Assembly (NCBI GenBank): GCA_025360895.1
Contig: JANYBF010000495.1
Span: forward strand, 1-6,408
Direction: 5' to 3'
Origin: Verrucomicrobiota bacterium
Lineage (GTDB): Bacteria; Verrucomicrobiota; Verrucomicrobiia; Limisphaerales; JADLHS01
Length of the DNA: 6,408 nucleotides
Shown here: positions 6,051 through 6,408 of the stretch, piece after piece
Layout of the letters: every line of letters begins with the position of its first letter
How positions within the stretch are numbered: position 1 is the first letter of the stretch
Position numbers and translations under genes: made by a program
The notes under the pieces: generated by a model
Database searches by the model: none
Seen by the model: the letters and a program-made list of their open reading frames with translations, nothing else
Told to the model about the DNA's origin: nothing

Positions 6051-6131
6051 GTGTTCAGTCTTCAGTATTCCTTCCGGAAAACCGTGTGCGTTCCGCTTCG
6101 GAAACTGAACACTGAACACTGGAAACTGAAT
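6051..6131. repeat. Inverted repeat of 7-base ACTGAAC-like units
   Basis: The right side is four tandem 7-base units: ACTGAAC (6104-6110), ACTGAAC (6111-6117), ACTGGAA (6118-6124) and ACTGAAT (6125-6131). The left side (6051-6071) is the inverse: its complement reads GGAAT, ACTGAAG, ACTGAAC, AC. Left arm 6051-6071 and right arm 6100-6119 can pair over about 20 bases with one mismatch and one bulge. Inside the loop CGGAA (6075-6079) can pair with TTCCG (6091-6095), so the whole forms one long imperfect hairpin. The element fills 81 of the 100 bases between the dehydratase stop and the galactokinase start. From memory, similar low-complexity heptad repeats occur between genes in Verrucomicrobiota and Planctomycetota genomes. 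It could act as a transcription barrier or RNA stabiliser, or be a passive dispersed repeat. Confidence 0.75.
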
Positions 6132-6139
6132 TTTCAAAC

Positions 6140-6408
6140 TTGAAAACCAACGAGGCCCCGGTAGCTGTTTCCGCGCTGTTTAAGCAACACTTTAGCCACA
6201 CGCCCACGCATGTCGTCGCGGCGCCGGGCCGGCTGGAAGTGCTCGGCAATCACACGGATTACAACCACGGCCTCGTGATGTCCGTGGCGGTGGACAAATA
6301 TATTTCCATCGCTTCCTCGCCGCGGCCGGATGGCCGGGTGGCGCTGGTTTCCGCCGCGTTTCCCGGAGCGGAAACCTTTTCCGTCAGCGACCTCAAATCC
6401 AACCCGGC
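6140..6408 (+). CDS. galK: Galactokinase (GHMP kinase), N-terminal part, TTG start
   Basis: The first 89 codons of a galactokinase-type GHMP kinase, which phosphorylates galactose at C1 with ATP in the Leloir pathway; the rest lies beyond the right edge. The translation reads MKTNEAPVAVSALFKQHF, then APGRLEVLGNHTDYNHG (28-44) and VMSVAVDKYISIAS, the N-terminal galactokinase signature and following strand. Arg31, His38 and Asp40 match human GALK1 Arg37, His44 and Asp46. The usual Glu of GEHTDY is Asn37, while the usual Asn of GRVN is Glu33, an apparent swap. No ATG occurs in this frame before the signature; TTG at 6140 gives a normal N-terminal length, and the frame is closed by TGA at 6113-6115. 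No Shine-Dalgarno is visible, and the leader is the 7-base repeat element. A related sugar kinase of different specificity is possible. Confidence 0.85.
   Translation, partial: MKTNEAPVAVSALFKQHFSHTPTHVVAAPGRLEVLGNHTDYNHGLVMSVAVDKYISIASSPRPDGRVALVSAAFPGAETFSVSDLKSNP

Noticed and set aside
5943..6249. Small open frames on both strands across the dehydratase-galactokinase gap
   Set aside because: Their residues are simple translations of the 7-base repeat (for example FSVQF and LNTEHWKLN) joined to out-of-frame gene ends; they are typical false genes from such repeats.

Overview
The window looks like a chromosomal segment of a Gram-negative, moderately high-GC bacterium, most probably a member of the Verrucomicrobiota (Pedosphaera/Limisphaera-like). 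The pointers are several short proteins that start with a MYKIIG-x-DG-x-x-YGPVS module (the GYF_2-type domain that is abundant in that phylum), a lipoprotein TolC-family exporter, and a galactokinase with an unusual LGNHTDYN signature. The lineage is inferred from protein style and was not established by a search.

Layout. On the minus strand, positions 1933 down to 1 hold the start of an efflux operon: an outer-membrane lipoprotein of the TolC/OEP family, then, overlapping it by 17 bases, the N-terminus of a membrane-fusion (periplasmic adaptor) protein that runs off the left edge. A 273-base divergent gap (1934-2206) separates this from a plus-strand run that continues to the right edge: a minimal M50/site-2-type zinc metalloprotease (2207-2854); a GYF_2 + DUF4190-like membrane protein (2957-3472); a DUF2752 protein coupled to it by a TGATG junction (3472-3894); a GYF_2 + polytopic membrane protein (3915-4868); a small two-helix membrane protein overlapping it (4828-5211); a GYF_2 + TM2-domain protein (5287-5745); a pterin-4a-carbinolamine dehydratase (5761-6039); and a galactokinase that starts with TTG at 6140 and leaves the window at the right edge.

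The most interesting part is 2957-5745. Three paralogous GYF_2 modules are each joined by a proline-rich linker to a different membrane domain, with two small membrane proteins without a GYF module between them. The linkers and the tail of one GYF-less partner share PPP-containing motifs, so these five proteins could form one membrane-associated assembly built on GYF-proline contacts. This is inference; no function is known for such a set. The last two genes are metabolic and probably unrelated to the cluster. Between them lies a compact inverted repeat built from 7-base ACTGAAC-like units that fills nearly the whole gap and provides the leader of the galactokinase gene.

No rRNA, tRNA, CRISPR array, transposase or phage gene was seen.
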